Assembly: GCF_900187505.1 (NCBI RefSeq)
Contig: NZ_FYDL01000004.1
Location: forward strand, 62,001 to 126,000
DNA from: Pseudomonas sp. Irchel s3h17
Lineage (GTDB): Bacteria; Pseudomonadota; Gammaproteobacteria; Pseudomonadales; Pseudomonadaceae
Length of the DNA: 64,000 nt
Direction: 5' to 3'
The translations under genes were made by a program, and so were the position numbers. The stretch's first letter is position 1; the number at the start of each line of letters is the position of its first letter. This document shows positions 45,762 to 54,583 of this stretch, in pieces. Under the pieces are notes generated by a model that saw only the letters and a program-made list of their open reading frames with translations, was not told where the DNA came from and did no database searches.

Positions 45762-46747
45762 GCTTCGTCAGCGTCCAACACTTGCAAAAAAGCTACGCCG
45801 GCACCGCCGTGTTCAGCGACATCAACTGCGAAATCCAGAAAGGCGAATTCGTCACCCTGCTCGGTCCGTCCGGGTGCGGCAAATCCACCCTGCTGCGCTG
45901 CATCGCCGGGCTGACCGAGGTGGACGGTGGCCAGATCCTGCTCGAGGGCCAGGACCTGGTGCCCCTCAGCCCTCAGAAGCGCGGGATCGGCATGGTGTTC
46001 CAGAGCTATGCGCTGTTCCCCAACATGACCGTGGAGCAGAACGTCGCCTTCGGTTTGCGCATGCAAAAGGTCAACGCCGATGACAGTCGCAAGCGCGTAC
46101 TGGAAGTGCTGCAACTGGTGGAGCTGACCGACTTCGCCGCGCGCTACCCCCATCAACTGTCCGGCGGCCAATGCCAGCGCGTGGCCCTTGCCCGCTCGCT
46201 GGTCCCCCGCCCGCGCCTGTTGCTGCTCGATGAGCCGTTGTCGGCGCTGGATGCGCGGATCCGCAAACACCTGCGCGAGCAGATCCGACAGATCCAGCGC
46301 GAACTGGGGCTGACCACCATCTTCGTCACACACGATCAGGAAGAAGCCCTGACCATGTCTGACCGGATTTTCCTGATGAACCAGGGAAAGATCGTACAGA
46401 GCGGCGATGCCGAGACGCTCTACACTGCACCCGTCGATGCGTTCGCCGCCGGCTTCATTGGCAACTACAACCTGCTCGACGCGGCCAGCGCCAGCCAACT
46501 GCTGCAACGGCCCATCAACAGCCGCATCGCGATTCGCCCCGAAGCCATCGAGCTGAGCCTCGATGGCCAGCCGGATGCGTTGATCCGCAGCCACAGCCTG
46601 CTGGGCAATGTGATTCGCTATCGGATCGAAGCGCGCGGTGTGGAACTGGTGGTGGATGTACTGAACCGCTCGGCGGCCGACCTGCATGCCGACGGTCAGC
46701 GCCTGGCACTTTCCATCGATCCCACTGCCCTGTGTGAGGTAGCCTGA
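45758..46747 (+). CDS. ABC transporter ATP-binding protein
   Basis: A 329-residue ATPase of the PotA/FbpC type. Walker A is GPSGCGKST (about 38-46), the ABC signature is LSGGQCQRVALARS (about 134-147), Walker B is LLLLDEPLSALD (about 155-166) and the switch His is in VTHDQEEA. The C-terminal region (about 240-329) is a shortened TOBE-like domain with IRPEAIEL. It energises uptake with the two permeases before it. Confidence 0.92.
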   Translation: MSFVSVQHLQKSYAGTAVFSDINCEIQKGEFVTLLGPSGCGKSTLLRCIAGLTEVDGGQILLEGQDLVPLSPQKRGIGMVFQSYALFPNMTVEQNVAFGLRMQKVNADDSRKRVLEVLQLVELTDFAARYPHQLSGGQCQRVALARSLVPRPRLLLLDEPLSALDARIRKHLREQIRQIQRELGLTTIFVTHDQEEALTMSDRIFLMNQGKIVQSGDAETLYTAPVDAFAAGFIGNYNLLDAASASQLLQRPINSRIAIRPEAIELSLDGQPDALIRSHSLLGNVIRYRIEARGVELVVDVLNRSAADLHADGQRLALSIDPTALCEVA

Positions 46748-46790
46748 TGTTCTGGCGGCGCCCACCGATTCTGAAGAGAGAGTTGCACTG

Positions 46791-47444
46791 ATGGCCCTGG
46801 CAATTTTTGATCTGGACGAAACCCTGATCCACGGCGACTGCGCCACCCTCTGGAGTGAACAGATGGGTCGCCTGGGCTGGGTCGACCCTGAGTCGTTCAT
46901 GCGCCAGAACAACGCGCTGATGGACGCCTACAGTCACGGCAAGCTGCGAATGGAGGAGTACATGGCGTTCAGCCTGGAACCCTTGATCGGCCGGACACCG
47001 GAAGAAATCCGGCACCTGGTCGAGCCCTGGGTGGAAGACTTCATCGAGCCCATCATCTTCAGCGACGCCACCCGGACCATTGCCACCCACCGCAAGGCCG
47101 GCGACCGGATCCTGGTCATCTCCGCCTCGGGCACCCACCTGGTCGGGCCGATTGCCGATCGCCTGGGTATCGACGAGATTCTCGGCATCGAGCTGGACGT
47201 GCGGCAAGGGGTCTACAGCGGCCAGACCGTTGGCACCCTGACCTACCGCGAAGGCAAGATCGTGCGCCTGCTGGAATGGCTGGACGCCGAAGAGGAAAAC
47301 CTTGAAGGCGCGAGCTTTTATTCGGACTCACGCAACGACCTGCCGTTGCTGCTCAAGGTCGACCATCCCCATGTGGTCAACCCGGACCCGGTACTGCAAG
47401 AACACGCCGAAAAGGCCGGCTGGCCGATCCATCTCTGGAAGTAA
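46791..47444 (+). CDS. HAD-IB family phosphatase
   Basis: A 217-residue cytoplasmic phosphatase of the SerB-like HAD-IB group. Motif I is IFDLDETLIHGD (Asp-x-Asp, about 5-16), motif II is VISASGTH (about 105-112), and the last motif is FYSDSRNDLPLL (about 180-191). It follows the ATPase gene by 43 bases on the same strand, so it is probably the last gene of the ABC operon and may strip phosphate from the product of the phosphodiesterase. That order of reactions is inference. Confidence 0.85.
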   Translation: MALAIFDLDETLIHGDCATLWSEQMGRLGWVDPESFMRQNNALMDAYSHGKLRMEEYMAFSLEPLIGRTPEEIRHLVEPWVEDFIEPIIFSDATRTIATHRKAGDRILVISASGTHLVGPIADRLGIDEILGIELDVRQGVYSGQTVGTLTYREGKIVRLLEWLDAEEENLEGASFYSDSRNDLPLLLKVDHPHVVNPDPVLQEHAEKAGWPIHLWK

Positions 47445-47453
47445 GCAAACCCT

Positions 47454-47541
47454 GTGGCGAGGGCGCCTGCTCCCGCTCGGTCACGCAGCGGCCGGTTTTG
47501 GGAGCGCTTCGCGCTCCAGCGGGAGCAAGCTCCCTCGCCAC
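47454..47541. repeat. REP pair between convergent genes
   Basis: GTGGCGAGGGCGCCTGCTCC (two changes from the family) on the left and the standard AGCGGGAGCAAGCTCCCTCGC arm on the right. It fills the gap between the HAD and oxidoreductase genes. Confidence 0.85.
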
Positions 47542-47543
47542 CT

Positions 47544-48506
47544 TCAGGCCAGGCTCTCGTCGATCACCAGCACCAGCTTGCCCGACACCTGGTTGCTCGC
47601 CAGCTCGGCAAACGCCGCTTCGGCGTCCTGGATCGGGAAGGCCCTGGCCAGTTGCGGGCTCAGGCGCCCTTCGGTGAACAGTGGCCAGACATGCGCGCTC
47701 AGATCGCTGAACAGATCAGCCTTGAACTGATCGTCGCGATTGCGCAAGGTCGAACCCACCAGCTGGATCCGCTTGGCCAGAACTTGCGCCAGGTCCAGCC
47801 GGGTCTCGCGACCGCCCATCAAGCCGATCAACACCCAACGTCCATCACGCGCCAATACCTTCAGGTTCAACTCGGCATAGTTGGCCCCCACCGCGTCGAG
47901 AATCACGTCGAAGGGCCCCAGCTCGCTCAAGCCTTCCAGGCCATCGGTGCGCACGACGCCACCTTGCGCGCCCAGCGCCTGGCAGTAGGCCAGGCGGTCG
48001 GTGGAACCGACACTGACCCAGCACGGGTTGCCAAACGCCTTGCACAGCTGAATGGCGGCTGAACCAACACCACTGGCCCCGGCATGCAACAACACCTTTT
48101 CACCCGGCTTGAGTGCCGCCAGCTGAAACAGGTTCAACCAGGCCGTGCTATACACCTCGGGCAAGGCTGCCGCTTCGGTCAGCGACAAGCCCTCTGGCAC
48201 CGGTAATACGTGACGAGCGTCGACCACCACCTCTTCAGCCATCCCGCCGCCGGCCAGTAGCGCACACACACGATCACCGACCTGCCAGGAAGATCCCGGG
48301 CCGACCTCACTGATCACCCCGGAACACTCCAGCCCCAACACCTGGCTGGCCCCGGGGGGCGCAGGGTAGAGCCCGGCCCTCTGCAGCAAGTCCGCCCGAT
48401 TCAAGCCCGCAGCCGCCACGCGAATGCGAACCTGCCCCACATCACAGACCGGTGTTGGCGCTTCAACCCACGCCACATGTCCGTCAACGCCTTGCAATGC
48501 CTTCAC
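47544..48506 (-). CDS. NAD(P)H quinone oxidoreductase (PIG3-like)
   Basis: A 320-residue zinc-free medium-chain dehydrogenase. The N-terminal GroES-like domain starts MKALQGVDGHVAWVEAP, and the Rossmann loop is LLHAGASGVGSAAIQLCKAFG (about 140-160; GASGVG type). The family reduces quinones with NADPH. It stands alone and is divergent from prc. The start at 48506 gives the usual length. Confidence 0.88.
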   Translation of the reverse strand: MKALQGVDGHVAWVEAPTPVCDVGQVRIRVAAAGLNRADLLQRAGLYPAPPGASQVLGLECSGVISEVGPGSSWQVGDRVCALLAGGGMAEEVVVDARHVLPVPEGLSLTEAAALPEVYSTAWLNLFQLAALKPGEKVLLHAGASGVGSAAIQLCKAFGNPCWVSVGSTDRLAYCQALGAQGGVVRTDGLEGLSELGPFDVILDAVGANYAELNLKVLARDGRWVLIGLMGGRETRLDLAQVLAKRIQLVGSTLRNRDDQFKADLFSDLSAHVWPLFTEGRLSPQLARAFPIQDAEAAFAELASNQVSGKLVLVIDESLA

Positions 48507-48534
48507 AGTGCCTCCATAGTGAGTCTGGACTGAG

Positions 48535-48560
48535 CCCGGTGCTATAGCACCGGGTTTTTT
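48535..48560 (+). terminator. Terminator-like hairpin upstream of prc
   Basis: CCCGGTGC / GCACCGGG with a TATA loop and six T. It lies between two divergent genes, where no plus-strand transcript needs to end unless it is a prc leader. Confidence 0.7.
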
Positions 48561-48644
48561 GCATTATGCGACCGGTTCTTGTGGAACCGGCGACTTCAAA
48601 GACGGCCTAATATGCGTTATCAATTGTCCCCGCGTCGAATCGGC

Positions 48645-50732
48645 ATGAAGCATTTGTTCTCCAGCACCGCACTCGCTCTATTCATTGGCCTGGGCAGCTT
48701 GTCGCTCGCGCCCGATACGTTCGCAGCCAATAGTTGGGACAAGCTTCAGCCCGGTCGTGACGAGGTGATTGCCAGCCTGAACGTCGTCGAGTTGCTCAAG
48801 CGCCATCATTACAGCAAGCCGCCCCTGGATGACGCCCGTTCGCTGATCATCTATGACAGCTACCTGAAGCTGCTGGATCCGTCGCGCAGCTACTTCATGG
48901 CCAGCGATATCGCCGAATTCGACAAATGGAAAACCCAGTTTGACGACTTCCTCAAAAGCGGCGACCTGAACGCCGGGTTCACGATCTACAAGCGTTATCT
49001 GGACCGCGTCAAAGCGCGTCTGGAGTTCGCCCTGGTCGAGCTGAACAAAGGTGTCGACAAAATCGACTTCACCCCCAAGGAAACCTTGCTGATCGATCGC
49101 AAGGACGCTCCGTGGCTCACCTCCACTGCCGAGCTCGACGACCTGTGGCGCAAACGCGTCAAGGACGAAGTGCTGCGCATGAAGATCGCCGGCAAGGACT
49201 CGAAACAGATTCAGGAAACCCTGACCAAGCGCTACAAGAACCAGCTGTCGCGCCTGGGGCAGACCCGCGCGGAAGATATCTTCCAGGCGTACATCAATAC
49301 GTTCGCCATGTCCTACGACCCGCACACCAACTATCTGTCACCGGATAACGCGGAAAACTTCGACATCAACATGAGCCTGTCCCTCGAAGGCATCGGCGCC
49401 GTGTTGCAGAGCGACAACGATCAGGTAAAAGTCGTGCGCCTGGTACCGGCAGGTCCGGCCGACAAGACCAAGATGGTCGCCCCGGCCGACAAGATCATCG
49501 GCGTTGCCCAGGGCAACAAAGAGATGGTCGACGTGGTCGGCTGGCGCCTGGACGAAGTGGTCAAGCTGATCCGCGGGCCAAAAGGGACCGTGGTGCGCCT
49601 AGAAGTGATTCCGGCCAGCAACGCACCGAACGACCAGACCAGCAAGATCGTGCCGATCACCCGCGAAGCGGTGAAGCTCGAAGACCAGGCCGTGAAAAAG
49701 TCCGTGCTGAACCTCAAGCAGGACGGCAAGGACTACAAGCTGGGCGTCATCGAGATCCCGGCCTTCTACCTGGACTTCAAGGCGTTCCGTGCCGGTGATC
49801 CGGACTACAAGAGCACCACCCGCGACGTCAAGAAACTGCTGACCGAACTGCAGAAGGAAAAAGTCGACGGCGTCGTCATCGACCTGCGCAACAACGGTGG
49901 CGGTTCCCTGCAGGAAGCCACCGAACTGACCAGCCTGTTCATCGACAAGGGCCCGACCGTGCTGGTCCGCAATGCCGATGGCCGGGTCGACGTGTTGGAA
50001 GACGAAAACCCTGGCGCCTTCTACAAAGGCCCGCTGGTGTTGCTGGTCAACCGTCTGTCTGCGTCCGCCTCGGAGATTTTTGCCGGCGCCATGCAGGATT
50101 ACCACCGTGCGATGATCATCGGCGGCCAGACCTTCGGCAAAGGCACCGTGCAGACCATTCAGCCGCTGAACCATGGCGAACTGAAACTGACCCTGGCCAA
50201 GTTCTACCGGGTTTCCGGCCAGAGCACCCAGCATCAGGGCGTACTGCCGGACATCGACTACCCGTCGCTGATCGACACCAAGGAAATCGGCGAAAGCGCC
50301 CTGCCCGAAGCGATGCCGTGGGACACCATTCGGCCTGCGATCAAGCCTGCCGTCGACCCGTTCAAGCCCTTCCTCGCCCAGCTCAAGGCCGAGCATGACG
50401 CGCGCACGGACAAGGACGCAGAGTTCGTGTTCATCCGTGACAGACTGGCACTGGCCCAGAAGCTGATGACGGAAAAAACCGTCAGCCTCAACGAGGCCGA
50501 ACGCCGGGCTCAGCACGCTGACATCGAGGCCAAGCAGTTGGCGATGGAAAACCTGCGTCGCAAGGCCAAGGGTGAAGCGCCGCTCAAAGAGTTGAAGAAA
50601 GAAGACGAAGACGCCATCGCCGCCGAGCCAGACAAGACCAAGCCGGAAGACGATGCCTACCTGAGCGAAACCGGGCGGATTCTCCTGGATTACTTGAAGC
50701 TGAACACGGCGGTCGCCAGCGCCAAGAAGTGA
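48645..50732 (+). CDS. prc: Tail-specific periplasmic protease
   Basis: A 695-residue S41 protease with signal peptide (about 1-27, ending TFAA). An N-terminal helical domain is followed by a PDZ domain (about 215-310) and the protease core with the Ser-Lys dyad: Ser in NRLSASASEIFAGAM (about 470) and Lys in GGQTFGKGTVQ (about 495). In Pseudomonas this protease (also called AlgO) takes part in MucA degradation and cell-wall enzyme control. The start is uncertain: ATG 48645 gives a clean signal peptide, ATG 48612 adds 11 residues. Confidence 0.93.
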   Translation: MKHLFSSTALALFIGLGSLSLAPDTFAANSWDKLQPGRDEVIASLNVVELLKRHHYSKPPLDDARSLIIYDSYLKLLDPSRSYFMASDIAEFDKWKTQFDDFLKSGDLNAGFTIYKRYLDRVKARLEFALVELNKGVDKIDFTPKETLLIDRKDAPWLTSTAELDDLWRKRVKDEVLRMKIAGKDSKQIQETLTKRYKNQLSRLGQTRAEDIFQAYINTFAMSYDPHTNYLSPDNAENFDINMSLSLEGIGAVLQSDNDQVKVVRLVPAGPADKTKMVAPADKIIGVAQGNKEMVDVVGWRLDEVVKLIRGPKGTVVRLEVIPASNAPNDQTSKIVPITREAVKLEDQAVKKSVLNLKQDGKDYKLGVIEIPAFYLDFKAFRAGDPDYKSTTRDVKKLLTELQKEKVDGVVIDLRNNGGGSLQEATELTSLFIDKGPTVLVRNADGRVDVLEDENPGAFYKGPLVLLVNRLSASASEIFAGAMQDYHRAMIIGGQTFGKGTVQTIQPLNHGELKLTLAKFYRVSGQSTQHQGVLPDIDYPSLIDTKEIGESALPEAMPWDTIRPAIKPAVDPFKPFLAQLKAEHDARTDKDAEFVFIRDRLALAQKLMTEKTVSLNEAERRAQHADIEAKQLAMENLRRKAKGEAPLKELKKEDEDAIAAEPDKTKPEDDAYLSETGRILLDYLKLNTAVASAKK

Positions 50733-50799
50733 TGGCAATTCAATGTTGACGCTCCCCCTGGAACGTCATCAAACAGTCATCGATCTGTCGTGAAATACA

Positions 50800-50844
50800 G
50801 GACTGGGTCTGCCTTCCAACAAAGGCGGACCCGGTCCTTTTTTT
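50800..50844 (+). terminator. Intrinsic terminator after prc
   Basis: A long stem GGACTGGGTCTGCCTT / AAAGGCGGACCCGGTCC (two mismatches) with loop CCAAC and seven T. Confidence 0.9.
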
Positions 50845-50860
50845 ATCGCCAGAGATTGCC

Positions 50861-52618
50861 ATGACCACCACCGAACAGCTGAGTGCCTTGAGTTCAATTC
50901 TGGCTCAAGGGGCCTTGCACAGTCTGTTCCAGCCCATCGTTTCGCTCTCTGAACGACGCATTCTCGGTTATGAGGCCCTCAGCCGAGGCCCCTCCAACAC
51001 CCCCCTGCACTCCCCGCTCGCCCTGTTCTCCGTGGCCCGCCAGGCCGGGCGCCTCAGCGAACTGGAGATCGCCTGCCGGCACAGCGCCTGCCGCCGCTTC
51101 AGTGAGCAACGGTTGCCAGGCAAGCTGTTTCTCAACATCTCCCCCGAATCCCTGCTCGAAACCGGCCATCAGCCCGGCAGAACCCTGCAAATGCTCCAGG
51201 AGTTCGGCATCCCGCCGAGCCAGGTGGTCATCGAGTTGACCGAACAAACACCGACCGATGATTTCCAGCTGCTGCAAAACGCGCTGCATCACTATCGGTC
51301 GATGGGATTTTCGATTGCCCTCGATGACTTGGGGGCCGGCTATTCCAGCCTGCGGCTGTGGTCGGAACTACGTCCGGAGTATGTGAAGATCGACCGGCAT
51401 TTCATCGACGGCATTCACCTGGACGCCCTCAAGCGCGAGTTCGTCGGCTCGATCCTGCAAATCGCCAAAGCCTCGCGGGCCCAGGTAATTGCCGAAGGTA
51501 TCGAGTTACCGGAAGAACTCGCGGTGCTGAGCGAAATGGGCGTCGACCTGGTCCAGGGCTACCTGGTGTGCCGCCCGCAGGAACATCCACCACAGGAAGC
51601 CCGCAACCTGCTGCCCAGGCATGACAGCAGTACCGTGGCGCTCAACGATGATCTGCGCGACCTCAGCGCCTTGCTCAACGAGCAACCCGCCGTGCGCCAC
51701 GACACGCCAACGGCCAACGTGCTCGAAGCCTTTCGCCGCCAAGCCAACCTGAACTCGCTGGCGGTGCTCGACGAGCAGAGCCACCCCTGCGGCATCGTTC
51801 ACCGCCATTCGCTCTCGGACGCACTGCTCAAGCCGTTTGCCACCGACCTGTTCGCCCGCAAACCCATCAGCCGCCTGATGAACGATGATTTCCTCGCCGT
51901 GGAGTTCAGCCAGTCGCTGCAACAGGTCAGCCGCCTGATCACCAGCCGCGCTCGCCAGCGCATCGAAGAAGACTTCATTATCACCCTCAACGGTCGCTAC
52001 CTGGGGCTGGGACGGGTGATCGACGTGCTTAAACTGATAACCGAACTGAAGATCCAGCAGGCCCGATACGCCAACCCGCTGACCCTGCTACCGGGCAATG
52101 TGCCCATCCAGCAGTGCCTGACCCGGTTGCTGCAACAGCGCTGCGAGTCGGTGATCTGCTACGTCGACATCGACAGTTTCAAGCCATTCAACGATATCTA
52201 TGGCTACGGGCGTGGCGACGAAGTCCTGCTCTGCCTGGCGCAATGCCTGAACGAATGCATCGATCCCGGCCGCGACTTCGTCGGCCATATCGGCGGCGAT
52301 GACTTCCTGCTGGTACTGGGCCCGGAAGACTGGCAAAAACGCCTGGGCCAATTGCACGACGACTTCCACCGTCAGTGTCGGCGCTTCTACCGCGCCGAGC
52401 ACCTGGAGGCAGGGTGCTTTATCGCCGTCAATCGCCAGGGCATACGCCAGGAATATGCGTTGTTGTCCCTGTCCATCGGCGTCGTGCACTTGCATCCAGA
52501 GGCCTGCGGACAACTCGATGCCAGCCGCTTGGCGGAGCTGGCGTCACATGCCAAGCACCACGCCAAGCATGTGCCGGGGTATAGCGTGCATGTGATTGAT
52601 AGCCTGGCAAGCGCCTGA
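50861..52618 (+). CDS. EAL-CBS-GGDEF cyclic-di-GMP protein with GGDDF motif
   Basis: A 585-residue cytoplasmic protein. The EAL domain (about 10-250) keeps EAL at 38-40 and the metal and catalytic segments IELTEQ, DDLGAGYSSL and IAEGIE, so it should cleave cyclic-di-GMP. Two CBS motifs (about 270-400) follow and could sense adenosyl nucleotides. The C-terminal GGDEF domain (about 410-575) reads GGDDF at 478-482; the Glu needed for synthesis is Asp, so cyclase activity is doubtful. No membrane segment is seen. It follows prc after a strong terminator. Confidence 0.9.
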   Translation: MTTTEQLSALSSILAQGALHSLFQPIVSLSERRILGYEALSRGPSNTPLHSPLALFSVARQAGRLSELEIACRHSACRRFSEQRLPGKLFLNISPESLLETGHQPGRTLQMLQEFGIPPSQVVIELTEQTPTDDFQLLQNALHHYRSMGFSIALDDLGAGYSSLRLWSELRPEYVKIDRHFIDGIHLDALKREFVGSILQIAKASRAQVIAEGIELPEELAVLSEMGVDLVQGYLVCRPQEHPPQEARNLLPRHDSSTVALNDDLRDLSALLNEQPAVRHDTPTANVLEAFRRQANLNSLAVLDEQSHPCGIVHRHSLSDALLKPFATDLFARKPISRLMNDDFLAVEFSQSLQQVSRLITSRARQRIEEDFIITLNGRYLGLGRVIDVLKLITELKIQQARYANPLTLLPGNVPIQQCLTRLLQQRCESVICYVDIDSFKPFNDIYGYGRGDEVLLCLAQCLNECIDPGRDFVGHIGGDDFLLVLGPEDWQKRLGQLHDDFHRQCRRFYRAEHLEAGCFIAVNRQGIRQEYALLSLSIGVVHLHPEACGQLDASRLAELASHAKHHAKHVPGYSVHVIDSLASA

Positions 52619-52656
52619 AAACCCGGACGCCCGCAAGATCGCCAGCGCCGGCACGG

Positions 52657-53058
52657 CTAGTGCGAACCGGGCTCCAGCGCCTTGAGCTTGTGCTCGGCCA
52701 GGGGATGCCCGGCCTTGGCTGCCATCCGCCACCAGCGCGCTGCCTCGGCAGCGTCCGGAGCCTTGCCCGGCGTTCCGGCCAGGCTGATCACGCCTACCTG
52801 ATAGGCTGCTTTGCCATCGCCCGCCAAGGCTGCCAGGCGCAGCAAGCGCACGCCCTCCTCACGAGCACCAAGGCCAACACCGCGAAACGTCAGGATGTGC
52901 CCATAGAAGCTCTGGGCGCCGACATCTCCCAGGTTGGCCATGCGTGCGAACTGGCCCTCGAGCCAGTGCCAGCCGCGCGGTTGGCGCACGAACCACGACC
53001 AGTGAAACAACCGGCGTGCCAGCCAGTAACCGAGATGCGCCTTGAGTCGTAGAAACAC
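52657..53058 (-). CDS. Sel1-repeat protein
   Basis: A 133-residue protein with a basic N terminus and about two Sel1-like (TPR-type) repeats: GVRLLRLAALAGDGKAAYQVG (about 67-87) and AARWWRMAAKAGHPLAEHKL (about 104-123). It probably binds another protein. The start is a GTG at 53056-53058 with GGAGG five bases upstream, placed directly after the stop of the next gene (TGAGTG). It is last in a three-gene minus-strand operon. Confidence 0.8.
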   Translation of the reverse strand: MFLRLKAHLGYWLARRLFHWSWFVRQPRGWHWLEGQFARMANLGDVGAQSFYGHILTFRGVGLGAREEGVRLLRLAALAGDGKAAYQVGVISLAGTPGKAPDAAEAARWWRMAAKAGHPLAEHKLKALEPGSH

Positions 53059-53430
53059 TCAGGCCTCCGCGGATTCAGGGTATTCGTATTCAAACACCCG
53101 AACCACTTCCGAGGCATGCCAGGATGCCGCCGCGACGCCATCGGACGGCCCGGAAAATCGTCCCAGGCGCTCGACACATTCGAAGAAACCGGTGCGCGGC
53201 AGGCGACTGGCGCCCTGGCTGATCACCAGCGAACTGCGCAAGGGCTGCTCGGCCTTGGCATCCAGGGCCGCCAGGTGCTCAAGGGCCGCGGTCAGGGTTT
53301 GCATGGCCGGCGTGGGGAGTTGCAAGCGTTCGAGCAACGCACGATAAGTCAGCAGGTGGCGCTGTCGACGGGCCTGGTCCAGCTCGCCCAATAGACCATC
53401 CCAGTGTTGACGACTGATTCGCACACTCAC
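53059..53430 (-). CDS. Unknown protein in an HTH operon
   Basis: A 123-residue soluble protein. The N-terminal half is helical and basic (SRQHWDGLLGELDQARRQRHLLTYRALLERL), and the C-terminal half has short strands with SRLPRTGFFECVERLGRF. No family is recognised. It overlaps the HTH gene upstream by four bases and abuts the Sel1 gene downstream, so all three are made together. Its size and partner allow a toxin-antitoxin reading, but nothing in the sequence proves it. Confidence 0.7.
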   Translation of the reverse strand: MSVRISRQHWDGLLGELDQARRQRHLLTYRALLERLQLPTPAMQTLTAALEHLAALDAKAEQPLRSSLVISQGASRLPRTGFFECVERLGRFSGPSDGVAAASWHASEVVRVFEYEYPESAEA

Positions 53431-53768
53431 GATTCATCCCTCCATCCCTGCACCTTCAACTCCCAGGCCAGGCTGCGGCGGATCGCAGCGTCAGGTTGAC
53501 GCTCGCCGCTTTCAATCAGGGCCAGGTAAGAAGGACTGATGCCTACCGTGCGGGCCAACGCTTCGATCGCGATGCCCTTTGCTTCACGCAAACTGCGTAG
53601 TTGATCCAGACCGGGAAGCTCCTGGTCTGCAGTGGACACGTGATGAGCCGTTGCTTCACGTGCGGGTGATTCGCTAACGCCTGCTGCTTTCAATAACGCT
53701 TGATACTGAGCCCATGGCAACACCGCATACTCGGGCTCGCCATCACGTGCAATGATCTGAATATCCAT
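53427..53768 (-). CDS. XRE helix-turn-helix protein with Phd-like N terminus
   Basis: A 113-residue DNA-binding protein. The N-terminal segment MDIQIIARDGEPEYAVLPW (residues 1-19) and AQYQALLKAAG recall Phd-type antitoxins. The C-terminal part is a Cro/CI-type HTH with LRSLREAKGIAIEALARTVG and SPSYLALIESGER (about 58-92). It probably represses its own operon. The ATG at 53766-53768 is chosen because the Phd-like start fits; the longer frame to 53792 adds eight residues. Confidence 0.8.
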   Translation of the reverse strand: MDIQIIARDGEPEYAVLPWAQYQALLKAAGVSESPAREATAHHVSTADQELPGLDQLRSLREAKGIAIEALARTVGISPSYLALIESGERQPDAAIRRSLAWELKVQGWRDES

Positions 53769-53883
53769 GACTACCCCGTAGGACAACAACACTTAGCGAG
53801 TCGGCACTTTTCCTTAGAAGTGTAATCCTAACAGCCGCCAAGGTCGCGAGGGGGGATCAATCTGCAGATGAACCTGATTCGGC

Positions 53884-54339
53884 TCAGGTTTTTTTCGGGC
53901 CCTGCAGTTGCAGTTGCTCCGGCGTATCGGGCAACCGCTCCACCACGGCCAGTTTTTCCGGCCGCTGACGGTTGCGCCAGGCACGGAAAGCATTCAGTTC
54001 ATCGGCCAGGGTTTTCATCAACCAGGCGAGCACGGCGATGTCATCGAACATGCCGAACAGGGGAAGGAAATCAGGAATGGCATCAATCGGGCTGAGGAAA
54101 TACATCAGCCCCGCTACCACCGCCACCAACGCCTTGGGGCTGATGGCACGGTACTCGCCACGCCAGTACGCCAGGCACAGTGCCTGCAGCAAGCGCAGGT
54201 CATCCTTGAGCTTACCCAGCCGCCAGCCTTGATTGGCGCCCTTGCTGGCCACTGCGAACAGCAGTGTCGGCAGACGTCCACGACTGATCAATTGACCGGC
54301 CAACGGCAGAAACCGAGCGAAACTCCAAGGTGTTTTCAT
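53884..54339 (-). CDS. DUF1232 (YkvA-like) membrane protein
   Basis: A 151-residue protein with the DUF1232 core: YRAISPKALVAVVAGLMYF and LSPIDAIPDFLPLFGMFDD (about 63-102), the signature of this family, forming one or two membrane helices. The function is unknown. The start is one of two adjacent ATGs (54337-54339 or 54340-54342) right after GGAGGG. It stands alone. Confidence 0.85.
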   Translation of the reverse strand: MKTPWSFARFLPLAGQLISRGRLPTLLFAVASKGANQGWRLGKLKDDLRLLQALCLAYWRGEYRAISPKALVAVVAGLMYFLSPIDAIPDFLPLFGMFDDIAVLAWLMKTLADELNAFRAWRNRQRPEKLAVVERLPDTPEQLQLQGPKKT

Positions 54340-54357
54340 CATCCCTCCACTGAAATG

Positions 54358-54380
54358 TTATCCACACAAATTGTGGATAA
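54358..54380. promoter_or_regulatory. Inverted pair of consensus DnaA boxes
   Basis: TTATCCACA (54358-54366) and its exact inverse TGTGGATAA (54372-54380) are both perfect matches to the E. coli DnaA-box consensus. The palindrome extends one base outward on each side (G/C). It lies 19 bases upstream of the DUF1232 start. No replication genes or AT-rich 13-mers that I recognise are nearby. Confidence 0.6.
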
Positions 54381-54583
54381 CCTTGTGAACAGAGCCCTAT
54401 TTCACGCCTCAAAGCCCCGTTTTACAAGGCCCCCGGTCAGATCGGGCGTTTTTTACTCACATAAAAAAACCTAATAATTCATTGACTTGGCAACCTGCCG
54501 GGGCTATCGGCAGTCCTTTCAGTGCTATGACGCCAGCCCAGGGCATCCATTCAATCGAATCCCCGGCCACCGGACACCAGATG

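Noticed and set aside
54358..54380. Replication origin at the DnaA-box pair
   Set aside because: There is no dnaA, dnaN, gidA or rpmH nearby and no further boxes or AT-rich unwinding region.
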